From positions 310,001 through 374,000 of the forward strand of contig PIZR01000003.1 of assembly GCA_002835675.1 (NCBI GenBank): DNA of 64,000 nucleotides, in the 5' to 3' direction. The position numbers and the translations under genes were made by a program. Numbering within the stretch: the stretch's first letter is position 1; every line of letters starts with the position of its first letter. Under the pieces are notes generated by a model, which did no database searches, had not been told where the DNA came from, and saw only the letters and a list, made by a program, of their open reading frames with translations. This DNA is from Bacillus sp. BA3. GTDB lineage: Bacteria > Bacillota > Bacilli > Bacillales > DSM-1321. Shown in pieces: positions 43,501-52,461 of the stretch.

Positions 43501-44292
43501 TACATGCATTCCATGCATTGACGCCCCTTCACCAAGATCAAGGATTTCTTCATTTTCATCCATGTAATTGTATCCATAAGGAACCTTCGCCGTATAATAA
43601 TTGCCTAATAGATGGTTAGATTCCTTCATTCCGCTAATTTCATTTTCAGTCAGTTCTGCCTTATTATCATTATTCAGGACCATATCACGGTGAGATGGGT
43701 CGATTCCAGTATCGATAATCCCGACGACCATCCCTTCCCCTTTATATCCATATTCCCGCCAAGCTTCCTGGGCTTGGACTAGTTCTTTACTATAAAGCAT
43801 TTCGGGTTTTTCTACAGGACGTTCATATTCATTCGCAATATGTACTTCAGCAACTTCCGGCATGGCTTCCACCTTTTTGATTTCACCATACTGAAGTTCA
43901 CCGCTGAACCCATTGACGACTGTCGTAAAACTTTCAAGCTCCTTGAAAGCTATTTTTTTCTCTTTCACCTTTTTTTTCAATTTCTTCTGATTAGCTAGCT
44001 TTTCGGACTTTAATTGTTGTTTCTTATTTTTCGATAACTGTTTAAAAAGTTTCCCTTCCTTCGAAGCTGTTTCTATTGCCGGGGCTTCCTTCATCTCTAC
44101 GATGACCCTGACCTTCTCATTGCTTTTGTATTTCTTATCCAAATCATTTTTCTTCAGCTTTATAATACTTTCCTGATTCTTCTTACCTGCACCGCCCGAA
44201 CCTGCCGGGGGGTCTGGGAGCTTGGCTGCGGAAACGCTTGCAGTAAATACTAATAGAAAGATTGCTAGAATGGACAAGCTACGTTTAATCAA
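40555..44292 (-). CDS. Large secreted subtilisin-like serine protease (S8, Vpr/lactocepin type)
   Basis: 1245 residues from a TTG start with GAGGAGGAAAG 8 bases upstream; the longer ATG frame places 21 residues before the signal peptide. Signal peptide (SILAIFLLVFTASVSA), inhibitor-I9-like propeptide (to ~165), S8 catalytic domain with Asp194 (VVGIIDTGID), His260 (HGMHVAG), a PA insert at ~444-529 and Ser585 (SGTSMAAPH). Then Fn3-like and repeated Ig-like modules to the C-terminus. No LPxTG or SLH anchor is seen, so it is probably free or wall-associated. It likely supplies peptides to the adjacent peptide ABC importer. Confidence 0.9.
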   Translation of the reverse strand: MIKRSLSILAIFLLVFTASVSAAKLPDPPAGSGGAGKKNQESIIKLKKNDLDKKYKSNEKVRVIVEMKEAPAIETASKEGKLFKQLSKNKKQQLKSEKLANQKKLKKKVKEKKIAFKELESFTTVVNGFSGELQYGEIKKVEAMPEVAEVHIANEYERPVEKPEMLYSKELVQAQEAWREYGYKGEGMVVGIIDTGIDPSHRDMVLNNDNKAELTENEISGMKESNHLLGNYYTAKVPYGYNYMDENEEILDLGEGASMHGMHVAGTAGANGDEENGGIKGVAPEAQLLALKVFGNDPDMQTTWGDIYIKAIDDAIILGADVLNMSLGSTAGFVSAEDPEQQAVSRAVDNGILMSISAGNSAHFGNGFANPSASNPDIGVSGSPGLAYDSVQVASVENNYMDLDAATYDINGQVGKAPFMSASSVHPNTLKEKTHDLVAAGLGTPEELSKVDVKGKFALIERGTLSFIEKAQNAQAAGATGVIIYNNADGYISMATDPSITIPQLFMLKSDGAKLKAALTGGEKVKITFNGDKTKAVNPEAGKMSSFSSWGVAPNLDFKPEITAPGGQIYSTLNNDEYGMMSGTSMAAPHVSGGSALVLERVDKEFKLNGSARANLAKNLMMNTSKPLADQGVVNKALDWENPYSPRRQGAGVMQLQSALSTPAVVTEAFTKEAKVAMKEIGNKFAFTLKVENFSNKAVKYDVKGNIQTDYAIQGQLGYTANELEAQEIKNASIKINNKSTNKITVPAKKSVTFEVKVDISDAKVLGDDLQTLVDIDEVFPNGYFVEGFISLKDPADTNPELNVPYVGFKGEWDKAPILDGTKYDKESFYGMAGGVSTAGEDFTYLGYDPAGKTFNGKNIAISPNNDGAQDDFVPVLSFLRNAKKVEYNILNGENKSIRKLRTENNVRKDYYDGGQGTAYTLDPARKWDGKINNALAKDGVYYFEIKAMIDYEGAKWQTFKMPIKIDTVKPTVKISKKGNVLTIQGKDNLNGSGLAYYDVQVDGASIMEEPLPANAKQFTLPDVKGEKVQVVAIDYAGNEKTAETELASDSAPIDNHAPAVKIKSPEALSVNNKNKIKITGEIEEASEIKEFKIDNKTVPATYNKANNKYEFSYEKKFEEGVQSFTVKATDKWDNTVSFKRTIMVDATKPDLKVKGVPKTVGAKGKNPKVDVTVEDNFDEIRLYLNGSEVFYHEFKEPYKMRAYKKKIEDLELPLKTGNNKIEFKVTDLAGNEMKKSFNINKAKK

Positions 44293-44455
44293 TGAACTTT
44301 CCTCCTCTAAAATAAGCAATTTTTGGAATATTCTTACTGAGTATAAAAGTATCACAACTTTTGGGGTGATTTTAAGAGATAATAGTCACTATTTTCCTAT
44401 TCCGAACTAGGATTTTGTTATTATTTTTCATATTTTGATAGATTTACAGATAAAC

Positions 44456-44489
44456 GACAAAAAGATGGTGATGTTAATCTAACATCACC
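44456..44489 (-). terminator. Terminator of the peptide importer operon
   Basis: Arms GGTGATGTTA / TAACATCACC with a 3-base loop, T-rich on the minus strand, just beyond the last permease gene. Confidence 0.85.
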
Positions 44490-44498
44490 CTTTAACTT

Positions 44499-45401
44499 CT
44501 AGTTTTTCATTCTTGGATCCAAAGCATCGCGCAGCCCATCCCCCATTAGGTTAAAGCCGAGTACCGTAAGCATGATTGCAAGCCCAGGGAAAAGAACCGT
44601 CCATGGTGCTTGAATGATGAACGCCCTGGAATCGGCGAGCATTTTTCCCCACTCTGGTGCTGGCGGCTGTGCACCAAGACCGAGAAAGCCGAGTGCTGCA
44701 CACTCAATTATGGCAGTTGCAATCGCTAACGTACCTTGAACGATAATCGGTGCAAGGCTATTCGGAAGGACGTGGTGAAGGAGAATGCGGCCATCCCCCA
44801 TTCCAATTGCCTTTGCAGCCGTTACATATTCCTCTTCTTTCACCGTTAAGACCCGTGAACGTAAAAGCCGGCCGAATATCGGGACATTGACGATGGCTAT
44901 GGCGATAAGTGCGTTGCGAAGGGAGGGCCCCAAAACGGCAACGACAGCAATGGCAAGCAAGATACTTGGAAAGGCCAGAATAATATCAAAGATCCTCGAT
45001 ATGATCGTATCTATCCACCTGCCGTAATAACCGGCAATGATTCCTAAAAAAGACCCGACCACAACAGATCCGGCAACAGATAAAAAGCCGACCCCTATTG
45101 ATATGCGCGAGCCATAAATGACCCTGCTCAAAATATCCCGGCCAAATTCATCCGTTCCGAACCAATGCTCCGCAGACGGGGCCAAATGTTTATCACTTAG
45201 CTTTTGCCCCTCAAATGAATAAGGTGCTATAACGGGTGCGAAGATGGCGATTAGGATGAAAAATGAAACAATCCCCAGACCCACAAGGGCTACCTTATTT
45301 TTCTTAAAACTTTTCCAGCCTTCCTTCCAGGGAGAGATGACTTTTTCCTCTGCCTCTTTTGGAGGAAGGATTGGCGAAGTATTCGTTGCTATTTCAGGCA
45401 T
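44499..45401 (-). CDS. Peptide ABC transporter permease, DppC/OppC-like
   Basis: 300 residues: one N-terminal helix, the OppC_N region (KKNKVALVGLGIVSFF), then five helices with the EAA loop EYVTAAKAIGMGDGRILLHHVLPN that contacts the ATPases. APSAEHWFGTDEFGRDILSRVIYG is the usual DppC landmark just after the first helix (abridged: HWFGTDEFGRDILSR). Last gene of the operon, 12 bases after the DppB-like gene. Confidence 0.92.
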   Translation of the reverse strand: MPEIATNTSPILPPKEAEEKVISPWKEGWKSFKKNKVALVGLGIVSFFILIAIFAPVIAPYSFEGQKLSDKHLAPSAEHWFGTDEFGRDILSRVIYGSRISIGVGFLSVAGSVVVGSFLGIIAGYYGRWIDTIISRIFDIILAFPSILLAIAVVAVLGPSLRNALIAIAIVNVPIFGRLLRSRVLTVKEEEYVTAAKAIGMGDGRILLHHVLPNSLAPIIVQGTLAIATAIIECAALGFLGLGAQPPAPEWGKMLADSRAFIIQAPWTVLFPGLAIMLTVLGFNLMGDGLRDALDPRMKN

Positions 45402-45413
45402 GAGTTTCCCTCC

Positions 45414-46427
45414 CTATTTATACTTAATCCTAGGATCGATCGCTGCATACAACAAGTCCACAACTAGATTGATCATGACAAACAAAAAGGCGATGACGAG
45501 AATTCCGGACTGTATCACCGGATAATCCCGAGATAGGATTGCATCATAAATATATGTACCGATACCTGGCCACCCAAAAATGTTTTCCGTCAATATGGCG
45601 CCGCCTAAAAGTAATCCTGTTTGCAGTCCGATAACCGTCACCACTGGAATCAGGGCATTCTTAAAGGAATGCTTGTAAACAACCCAAAACATTCTCATTC
45701 CTTTAGCACGAGCCGTACGAATGAAATCCGATCTCATAACTTCCAGCATGGACGAACGTGTCATCCTTGCAATAATGGCCATCGGAATGGTCGCCAGCGC
45801 AATTCCCGGCAAGATGAGATGTTTTATCACTTCGAAAAACTGATCCACCCTGCCCGCCATGAGTGTATCTATCAAATACAGTCCGGTTATGGCCTCAACG
45901 GGATCCCTGATATTGTCCCGCCCTGTCGTCGGAAGTAAATCCCATTGAATTGAAATGATATATTGTTCCATTAATCCCAGCCAGAAAATAGGCATGGACA
46001 AACCAATCAACGCAATCACCATGGCGACATAATCAAACCATGAGTTTTGGAACCAAGCTGATATAATCCCTGCATTAACGCCTATGACCACGGCGATGAT
46101 CATGGCGATCAAGGCCAGTTCTATCGTAGCCATGAGGTATGGCCCAATTTCTTCGGAAACCGGACTATTCGTTTTTAAGGAAACACCCAGGTCTCCCTTT
46201 AACAGGCCTGATAAGTAATCCCAAAATTGAATGAACCAAGGTTTATCCAGACCAAGTTCCGTTGTCATTGCAGCGACTGCCTCTTCCGTTGCTTGCTGCC
46301 CTAAAATTACCTGTGCTGGATTTCCTGGAATAGCCCGGATCATCATGAATACAATAAACGCCATTCCTAGTAACACTGGAATGAGAGATCCTAAACGTCG
46401 TACGGTATAGGAAAACAAAACAATCAC
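45414..46427 (-). CDS. Peptide ABC transporter permease, DppB/OppB-like
   Basis: 337 residues with a GTG start. N-terminal helix and RAIPGNPAQVILG loop of DppB proteins, about six membrane helices, and the EAA motif RTARAKGMRMFWVVYKHSFKN in abridged form (RTARAKGM). Pairs with the DppC-like protein to form the membrane channel for di/oligopeptides. A weak AAAGGCGG site precedes the start. Confidence 0.92.
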   Translation of the reverse strand: MIVLFSYTVRRLGSLIPVLLGMAFIVFMMIRAIPGNPAQVILGQQATEEAVAAMTTELGLDKPWFIQFWDYLSGLLKGDLGVSLKTNSPVSEEIGPYLMATIELALIAMIIAVVIGVNAGIISAWFQNSWFDYVAMVIALIGLSMPIFWLGLMEQYIISIQWDLLPTTGRDNIRDPVEAITGLYLIDTLMAGRVDQFFEVIKHLILPGIALATIPMAIIARMTRSSMLEVMRSDFIRTARAKGMRMFWVVYKHSFKNALIPVVTVIGLQTGLLLGGAILTENIFGWPGIGTYIYDAILSRDYPVIQSGILVIAFLFVMINLVVDLLYAAIDPRIKYK

Positions 46428-46490
46428 CCGCCTTTTAAATAAGGGGCCTTAAAAGCGCCCTCGATCATTTTGAAATGCATTCCATAACAA

Positions 46491-46526
46491 AACCGGGAAG
46501 CATGCAAGACTCCATACTACCCGGTT
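46491..46526 (-). terminator. Hairpin between binding-protein and permease genes
   Basis: Arms AACCGGG / CCCGGTT followed by TTTTG on the minus strand. Partial terminators after the binding-protein gene are common in ABC operons and give more binding protein than permease. Confidence 0.6.
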
Positions 46527-46533
46527 CGTACGG

Positions 46534-48150
46534 TTAATTTTCTAGAGAAACATTAACAAGGGATTGTGAACCAGTTGGATGTGGAACAAACCCTTTGACC
46601 GTCTTAGATCCGGCTAACTGCGGTAAAGAATGTACAAGCGGAACCCATGGAGCTTCATCATGAATGATTTCCTGGGCTTTTCCATACAACTCATTACGCT
46701 TGGCTTCATCTGCCGTGGACTGAGCTTCGATCAGCAGTTTATGGACTTCTTCGTTAGCGTAACGGGCATAGTTGTTGGAGCCGATATTATCTTTATCCAA
46801 TAATGTATAAAGGAAGTTATCCGCATCTCCATTATCGCCTGTCCAGCCCATCATGAAGGATTGGGCTTCACCGGCCTGCACTTTCTCTAAATATGCAGCC
46901 CATTCGTATGAAACGATATTCGCTTCGATGCCGACTTGTTTTAGGCTTGCTTGAATGGCTTCAGCCACTTTTTGACCATCTGGCATATATGGGCGCGGTA
47001 CCGGCATTGCCCATAGGTCCATTTTAAATCCGTCTTCAAGTCCAGCTTTTTTCAGCAGTTCCTTCGCTTTTTCTACATCGTAATCATAGTCTTCGACTTT
47101 GTCATTGTAGCCAGAAACGGATGGCGGCATAGGATTCTTGGCAGGCTCTGCTGTGCCTTCATAAAAATTATCAATGATTTCCTTTTTATTGATCAAATGC
47201 GAGATGGCTTGACGCACTTCTTTCTTGTCGAATGGTGCCTTCTCAACATTGAAAGCAAAGTACCCGACATTCATGGATGCACGTTCGAATATTTGCAGGT
47301 TTTCATCTCCTGTAACTTTACTGATATCACTTGGGTTCAACCCGTCCATCAGGTCGATTTCACCTTTGATTGCAGCATTTAAACGCGCAGAGTTATCTTT
47401 AATGACCTTAAACGTGATACCATCAAGTTTTGGCAGTCCATCTTGCCAATAGTCATCGTTTTTCACCACTTCAATCGTATCGCCAGGTTTCCATGATTTG
47501 AATTTGAAAGGACCTGTACCAGATGGATTTTTAGTGAAATCGTCACCCTCTTTTTCAATTCCAGCCGGACTGGCTATTGCAAATGTAGGCATGGCAAGGT
47601 TTTTCAGGAACGGCGCCTGCGGACGGTTCAAAGTGAATTCCACCGTGCTGGCATCGATCGCTTTTACTTCTTTGATAACATGGCCTTCATCACCTTCAAA
47701 TCCTCCGAACATTGAGGCATAGTACGCAAATTTACCCTCATCCTTACTTTGTGCCCAACGTTGAAAGTTTTTTACGACAGCATCTGCATTGAAATCCGTA
47801 CCATCATGGAACTTGATTCCGGTTTTCAATTTGAATGTGTATGTTTTTGCGTCATCGGACACTTCCCATGATTCTGCAAGACCCGGATTGATTTCCGTAT
47901 CATCTTCCCCATATTTCACAAGCGTTTCAAAGATCTGCTGTGTGACGATGAATGATTCACCATCGGTTACGATGGCTGGGTCAAGACCGACAGCGTCTCC
48001 GCCTTTACCGTATATCAATACGCCGCCCTTCGCTTCACTCGATCCCCCTTTACCATCATCTTTCTCTTTTGATGTAGACGAGGAGCATCCCGCAAGCGCT
48101 AGTGAAAGAGCAAGGATACCAGTCAGCAATAATGCCCATGTTTTCTTCAT
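46534..48150 (-). CDS. Peptide-binding lipoprotein of the ABC importer (SBP family 5, DppE/OppA-like)
   Basis: 538 residues with a lipobox LALAGC (Cys22), a Ser/Gly-rich linker and the family-5 fold: LAESWEVSDDAKTYTFKLKTGIKFHDG is the standard entry (abridged here), later NPSGTGPFKFKSW and VRQAISHLINKKEI. It captures peptides outside the membrane and delivers them to the permeases. The set resembles dipeptide (Dpp/App) systems more than Opp by length, but specificity is not decidable. Such systems also re-import signalling peptides. Confidence 0.92.
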   Translation of the reverse strand: MKKTWALLLTGILALSLALAGCSSSTSKEKDDGKGGSSEAKGGVLIYGKGGDAVGLDPAIVTDGESFIVTQQIFETLVKYGEDDTEINPGLAESWEVSDDAKTYTFKLKTGIKFHDGTDFNADAVVKNFQRWAQSKDEGKFAYYASMFGGFEGDEGHVIKEVKAIDASTVEFTLNRPQAPFLKNLAMPTFAIASPAGIEKEGDDFTKNPSGTGPFKFKSWKPGDTIEVVKNDDYWQDGLPKLDGITFKVIKDNSARLNAAIKGEIDLMDGLNPSDISKVTGDENLQIFERASMNVGYFAFNVEKAPFDKKEVRQAISHLINKKEIIDNFYEGTAEPAKNPMPPSVSGYNDKVEDYDYDVEKAKELLKKAGLEDGFKMDLWAMPVPRPYMPDGQKVAEAIQASLKQVGIEANIVSYEWAAYLEKVQAGEAQSFMMGWTGDNGDADNFLYTLLDKDNIGSNNYARYANEEVHKLLIEAQSTADEAKRNELYGKAQEIIHDEAPWVPLVHSLPQLAGSKTVKGFVPHPTGSQSLVNVSLEN

Positions 48151-48192
48151 ATTCTTCCCCCTTATTATTTGCGAATTTATGTATACGTCGTG

Positions 48193-49161
48193 TCAATTGT
48201 ATAAATGACAAGCAACGTAGTGACCAGGTTTATGTTCATTCAGAATTGGCTTTTCCGTTTTGCATTCTTCCATCGCCTTCGGACATCTCGTATGGAATGG
48301 ACAGCCGCCGGGCGGGTTTGATGGGCTTGGAACATCTCCCTGCAGGATTACCCTATCCCCCTTGTATTCCACATCCGGGATCGGCACCGCTGATAATAAA
48401 GCCTGCGTATATGGGTGAAGCGGATCTTCATAAAGTCCTTCACTTTCCGTCAATTCAACTATATGTCCAAGATACATGACGCCGACACGGTCGGAGATAT
48501 GCCTTACCACCCCAAGATCATGGGCAATGAACAAGTAGGTCAAATCAAAATCCTCCTGCAAATCCTGCAACAGATTCAAGACCTGGGCCTGGATCGACAC
48601 ATCCAGTGCAGATACCGGCTCATCTGCAATGATCAGTTTAGGGTTGACTGCAAGTGCCCTCGCGATGCCAATACGCTGCCGCTGGCCCCCGCTGAATTGA
48701 TGAGGATACCTTTTAGCATGGTAACTGCTTAAGCCAACAACCCTAAGAAGTTCCTGTACACGGGCTTTTCGTGCCTTTTTATCTTTAACCCCATGAACGA
48801 TGAGCGGTTCTTCCAATATTTTTTCAATTGTATGCCTGGGATTGAGAGAAGCGAATGGGTCCTGAAAGACCATCTGCATTTCACGGCGCATCTTTCTCAT
48901 TTCACCGGCAGATAAAGCCGTCAGGTCCTTTCCTTCAAAATAAACATTACCCTCACTTGGCTCAAGCAATCGAAGCAATAATCTTCCCGTCGTCGACTTT
49001 CCGCAACCGCTTTCACCGACAAGGCCTAAAGTTTCCCCTTTATAAATGGAAAAAGACAAACCATCAACTGCCTTGACCTCTCCAATGGTCTTTCCCAGAA
49101 CCCCTCCTTTAATCGGAAAATGCTTCTTTAGGTTTTCTACCTTAACCAATGTTTGACTCAT
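48193..49161 (-). CDS. Peptide ABC transporter ATP-binding protein, DppF/OppF-like
   Basis: 322 residues from the ATG with AAAGGAG 9 bases upstream, overlapping the DppD-like gene by 20 bases. Walker [10 protein letters not shown], signature [15 protein letters not shown], Walker [13 protein letters not shown], switch His FIAHDLG, and the C-terminal oligopeptide_HPY region with the Cys-rich iron-sulfur type motif ([16 protein letters not shown]). A longer frame 19 codons upstream lacks support. Confidence 0.93.
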   Translation of the reverse strand: MSQTLVKVENLKKHFPIKGGVLGKTIGEVKAVDGLSFSIYKGETLGLVGESGCGKSTTGRLLLRLLEPSEGNVYFEGKDLTALSAGEMRKMRREMQMVFQDPFASLNPRHTIEKILEEPLIVHGVKDKKARKARVQELLRVVGLSSYHAKRYPHQFSGGQRQRIGIARALAVNPKLIIADEPVSALDVSIQAQVLNLLQDLQEDFDLTYLFIAHDLGVVRHISDRVGVMYLGHIVELTESEGLYEDPLHPYTQALLSAVPIPDVEYKGDRVILQGDVPSPSNPPGGCPFHTRCPKAMEECKTEKPILNEHKPGHYVACHLYN

Positions 49162-50146
49162 GCAAGGCAGCTCCTTTCCCATCTTCATACAGCCAGCAAC
49201 GAACATGCTGACCCTCATCGAATTTCAATAGAGACGGGGTCTCATTTATACATTGCTCCATGGCATGTGAGCATCGAGGGGCAAACTGGCACCCGAGGTT
49301 GCTTGTCCCAGGTTTTGGCACATTACCAGGTATTGAGTAAAGGCGCTCTTTCTTTATTCGCATATCCGGAATAGATTGTAGTAAACCGACCGTATAAGGG
49401 TGCTTAGGATTTTGGAAAATCGTTTGCACATTTCCTTCCTCTATTACCTTGCCGGCATACATGACAATGACACGTTCACACATTTGCGCAACTACCCCAA
49501 GATCATGGGTAATCATCATGATTGCCGTGTCTGTTTCTTTATTTAAATTCTTCATTAATTCTAGAATTTGTGCCTGGATCGTCACATCCAAAGCCGTTGT
49601 CGGTTCATCGGCTATTAGGAGTTTCGGCTCACAGATCATGGCCATTGCTATCATGACCCTTTGTCTCATTCCGCCTGAAAGCTGATGAGGATATTCATCG
49701 AGCAATTCCTCGGCACGGCCAAGCCCAACCAGCTTCAACATTTCCACCGCTCTTTGGCGGGCCTGTTTTTTGTTCCATTTTTTATGTATCCGAAGCGTCT
49801 CAACCAACTGCTCGCCAATAGTGAACACGGGATTCAAGCTTGTCATCGGTTCCTGAAATATCATCGCTATATCATTCCCGCGAATTTTTCTCATTTTCGC
49901 TTCAGAGGCATTTGCGATGTTCTCTCCTTTAAAAAGGATTTCTCCCTCCACCTTACCAGCCGGTGAAGAAACGAGACCCATGATGGACAGAGAAGTAACG
50001 CTTTTTCCGCACCCCGATTCTCCCACTATCCCTAAAACCTCACCAGGATTGACATGAAAATCGATTGAATTCACGACAGGGATCACCCCATCGTCCGTAC
50101 GAAAACTGGTTTGCAGCCCATTCACCTTAATAATTGGTTCGTCCAT
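49142..50146 (-). CDS. Peptide ABC transporter ATP-binding protein, DppD/OppD-like
   Basis: 334 residues from MDEPIIKV, with a GGAAGTG site upstream; the frame is open 11 codons further up. Walker [10 protein letters not shown], signature [15 protein letters not shown], Walker [13 protein letters not shown], His in MITHDLG, and the C-terminal Cys cluster [17 protein letters not shown]. First gene of the five-gene importer operon; a CodY-like box lies about 80 bp upstream. Confidence 0.93.
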   Translation of the reverse strand: MDEPIIKVNGLQTSFRTDDGVIPVVNSIDFHVNPGEVLGIVGESGCGKSVTSLSIMGLVSSPAGKVEGEILFKGENIANASEAKMRKIRGNDIAMIFQEPMTSLNPVFTIGEQLVETLRIHKKWNKKQARQRAVEMLKLVGLGRAEELLDEYPHQLSGGMRQRVMIAMAMICEPKLLIADEPTTALDVTIQAQILELMKNLNKETDTAIMMITHDLGVVAQMCERVIVMYAGKVIEEGNVQTIFQNPKHPYTVGLLQSIPDMRIKKERLYSIPGNVPKPGTSNLGCQFAPRCSHAMEQCINETPSLLKFDEGQHVRCWLYEDGKGAALHESNIG

Positions 50147-50226
50147 CAAATCACTTCCTATATATAACTTTTTTTCCAATTATATTATTGGGTTTATTAT
50201 TGCATCAAAATTAAAATATTACAATA

Positions 50227-50241
50227 TATTTTCTAAAAATT
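50227..50241 (-). promoter_or_regulatory. CodY box before the peptide importer operon
   Basis: On the minus strand AATTTTTAGAAAATA, matching 13 of 15 positions of the CodY consensus AATTTTCWGAAAATT. CodY represses peptide and amino-acid uptake genes, including dpp, in rich medium in B. subtilis. Confidence 0.6.
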
Positions 50242-50293
50242 CTAATTTAACAGAATTATTTTTTATTTTTTTCTATTTACGCACTTTTTGGCA

Positions 50294-50324
50294 CAAAAAA
50301 AATGACTGCAAATTTACAGTCATT
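50294..50324 (-). terminator. Terminator on the minus strand between ssbB and the importer operon
   Basis: Arms AATGACTG / CAGTCATT with an 8-base loop and a run of T on the minus strand. It probably ends the ssbB transcript, about 290 bases beyond its stop. Confidence 0.8.
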
Positions 50325-50610
50325 ACAAGAGGGGAAACAGATAAATCGATTTTATTGAGGGTAAATCGGGGTTTCCAGCCGAGGAAGAGGCTATATTAGC
50401 TTAGGGGGAATGAATTGATGAAAATGAATTTTATAAATAGTGTTGAAATTCTGTACAGTTATTTTTCATTATGGTCATATAAATACTTTTTTTGTTCCCT
50501 ATGTTTTAAGCATAAAATTGATCGTTCCTATTATTGACGGAATATATCACTAATGTTTTTTTCCACTACTGCATAACAATCTTGCTTCTGTCCTGTCGTC
50601 ATGCCCAAAA

Positions 50611-50973
50611 CTATAAACCAATATGTTCAAATTCCTTGGGCTTAACATCATTTTGTTTAGACCCAATGAATTGAACCCTCTCGGCGACCACTTCAGTTAC
50701 ATATACATATTTACCCTCCTGATTTTCATATCTCCTTGTTTGTATTCTGCCAGTTATGCCGATTATGGCACCTTTTTTACAATATTGAGCAGTATTTTCA
50801 GCAGACTTTTTCCATATGATACACTGTACAAAGTCGGCCTCATAGTTACCGACAGTATTACGAAAGTTCCGGTTGACTGCTAAAGTGATATTGGAAACAG
50901 CCTTGCCATCAGGTGTGTGTCTTAATTCGGGATCCTTCGTAAGCCTGCCGACGAGGGTAACTTGGTTAATCAT
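50611..50973 (-). CDS. ssbB: Single-stranded DNA-binding protein SsbB (competence-type)
   Basis: 120 residues: a single OB-fold domain ([26 protein letters not shown] at the start, abridged as [34 protein letters not shown] at the end, abridged). The long glycine/glutamine linker and acidic DDDIPF-type tail of replicative SSB are missing, as in B. subtilis SsbB, which protects incoming DNA during transformation. Neighbour ywpF is the same as in B. subtilis. A double ComK-type box lies about 100 bp upstream. Confidence 0.88.
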   Translation of the reverse strand: MINQVTLVGRLTKDPELRHTPDGKAVSNITLAVNRNFRNTVGNYEADFVQCIIWKKSAENTAQYCKKGAIIGITGRIQTRRYENQEGKYVYVTEVVAERVQFIGSKQNDVKPKEFEHIGL

Positions 50974-51070
50974 TTTTTCACTCCTTCCTCTTTAATATGC
51001 TTTTATCATACTCTTTCTTCCATCGATTAAAAAATGAAGGAAATAGCCTTAATACACCATTTTTCTTCAT

Positions 51071-51105
51071 AAAAAACCGTTTGAAATGATACAAAACCAT
51101 TTTTT
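51071..51105 (-). promoter_or_regulatory. ComK-type box (K-box) before ssbB
   Basis: Two AAAA-N5-TTTT sites: 51071-51083 (last base G instead of T) and 51093-51105 (perfect), 9 bp apart. ComK binds pairs of such AT boxes placed on one face of DNA before competence genes including ssbB. Confidence 0.5.
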
Positions 51106-51333
51106 ATTGATTAAAATTAGGTGAAAAACGAATAGTTAACAAAATTAAATATTTTGCAAATTTTTATTCTATCCTTCATAATTTAGACAAATGTTGGGTA
51201 TTCATTTCATTAAGGAACTTTTTTTTAGTATGATATAATTACCTTTAAAAGGATTTATCGATATGTACTATTTCAAAATTTACGTTTAAGAGAGGTAATT
51301 ACCGCTCTTTCTTGCAAGAAACGGAGGAATTAG

Positions 51334-51768
51334 ATGAAATCATTTAAATTGATCTCGTTGCAAATTGTAACTGAAAATTTTAACTTGATTGATATTGTAT
51401 TAACAGATGGATTGATTATAAATAAAGAAAACGACGCTAGATCGTGGTTACTGGAAGCCTTTGTAGATGAAAATCATTTCAAAGAGCTTGAACCTTCACT
51501 TCCCGATATAAACGGAGAGGTGTATATCCAGGCCGTCATTACCAACAAGGATAATGAACCGGCTTTGTTTCACACTGTACTACGCACAATAAGAAAAGTC
51601 GGCAGCCATTATAGCCTTCTATTCGTTGGTCACATCCAAAAAACACGGAGCAAATATGCAGAACTTCTTCTTGAAGATTTGGTTCAAAAAGGTCTCGTCG
51701 GCGATGAATTAATAAATGAGTTCAAGCAAAAAATCCGCTCAAAGCCTAAATTAGCAACCAATAAATAA
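51334..51768 (+). CDS. ywpF: YwpF-like protein
   Basis: 144 residues, cytoplasmic, with the YwpF family appearance (begins MKSFKLISLQIVTEN; middle GEVYIQAVITNKDNEPALF). Divergent from ssbB exactly as in B. subtilis, where the gene has no established function. ACGGAGGA precedes ATG by 6-8 bases. It ends at a shared bidirectional hairpin. Confidence 0.85.
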   Translation: MKSFKLISLQIVTENFNLIDIVLTDGLIINKENDARSWLLEAFVDENHFKELEPSLPDINGEVYIQAVITNKDNEPALFHTVLRTIRKVGSHYSLLFVGHIQKTRSKYAELLLEDLVQKGLVGDELINEFKQKIRSKPKLATNK

Positions 51769-51804
51769 AAACCTTCCTTTAATTCCCATCCCCTAAACGA
51801 ATGC

Positions 51805-51868
51805 AAAAAGACTGACTTAGCTGAAGAAGGATATTAATCCTCTTCTTACCTAAGCCAGTCTTTGTCAT
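51805..51868. terminator. Long bidirectional hairpin between ywpF and the lipoprotein gene
   Basis: A long interrupted stem (AAAGACTGACTTAG ... CTAAGCCAGTCTTT, inner GAAGAAGGAT/ATCCTCTTC) with A-run left and T-run right. Confidence 0.8.
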
Positions 51869-51878
51869 TCCGTGCTAA

Positions 51879-52172
51879 TTACTTATTGTTGTCGCCTTTT
51901 TTCTCAGCGTCTTCAATCAAGTCATCGGCATCATTATCGACGTTATTATCGTCGTTTTCAAGGATGTCATCATCGTTATTGTTGTCGTTATCAAGCATGC
52001 CATCATCGTTATCGTTGTTGTTATCATCTGTACCGTTGTTATCATCTTCAATGATGTTGTTATCTTTTTCTGGAGCGGGATTGTTGTTGTCATCATTATC
52101 CGTTCCACATCCAGCAAGGAACATAATAGATAATAAAGATCCCCCAATTAGTGCAAAAATTTTCTTCATCAT
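51879..52172 (-). CDS. Small Asp/Asn-rich lipoprotein
   Basis: 97 residues from the ATG with GGGAGG upstream. Signal peptide with lipobox FLAGC (Cys about 22), then an almost pure Asp/Asn stretch with a few Glu, Met and Ile (pattern DNNND, DDDILEND, VDNDADD). The mature protein should be a flexible, strongly acidic surface peptide. The coding DNA is a run of GAT/AAT codons that looks repeat-expanded. Role unknown; cation binding or length variation are possibilities only. Confidence 0.7.
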   Translation of the reverse strand: MMKKIFALIGGSLLSIMFLAGCGTDNDDNNNPAPEKDNNIIEDDNNGTDDNNNDNDDGMLDNDNNNDDDILENDDNNVDNDADDLIEDAEKKGDNNK

Positions 52173-52283
52173 TTTTGGCAACCTCCCTTCTTTCTTTATC
52201 ATTAGTTATTTTGCCCGAATGTGAAAATAACTTGCGTCCTATTTTAAATTTAAAAAGAAAATCCTCTAATTTGAATTTAATCA

Positions 52284-52317
52284 TTAAAAAATGCCGGACA
52301 TAAAAATGTCCGGCATT
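52284..52317 (-). terminator. Terminator downstream of fabZ
   Basis: Perfect 12-bp arms AATGCCGGACAT / ATGTCCGGCATT, loop AAAA, and a T-run on the minus strand. A further GC-rich hairpin lies at about 52346-52370. Confidence 0.82.
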
Positions 52318-52461
52318 CAAAGGGAGATAGATAGTTCTTAAAACCGCGCTTGCTTTAAAAAAGCATGCGGCGCTATTTATATACACCGCTTCACGATTCC
52401 TTAAACCATTTTTGAAATATATAGTTAAAATACCCCATTTCCCTTTCGCGTAAAATGAATC

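Noticed and set aside
50418..50537. 39-codon aromatic-rich plus-strand frame (MKMNFINSVEIL...) with GGGGGA upstream
   Set aside because: A ribosome-like site exists, but there is no promoter, terminator or recognisable product, and the AT-rich stretch makes such frames likely by chance. Worth checking only if transcribed.
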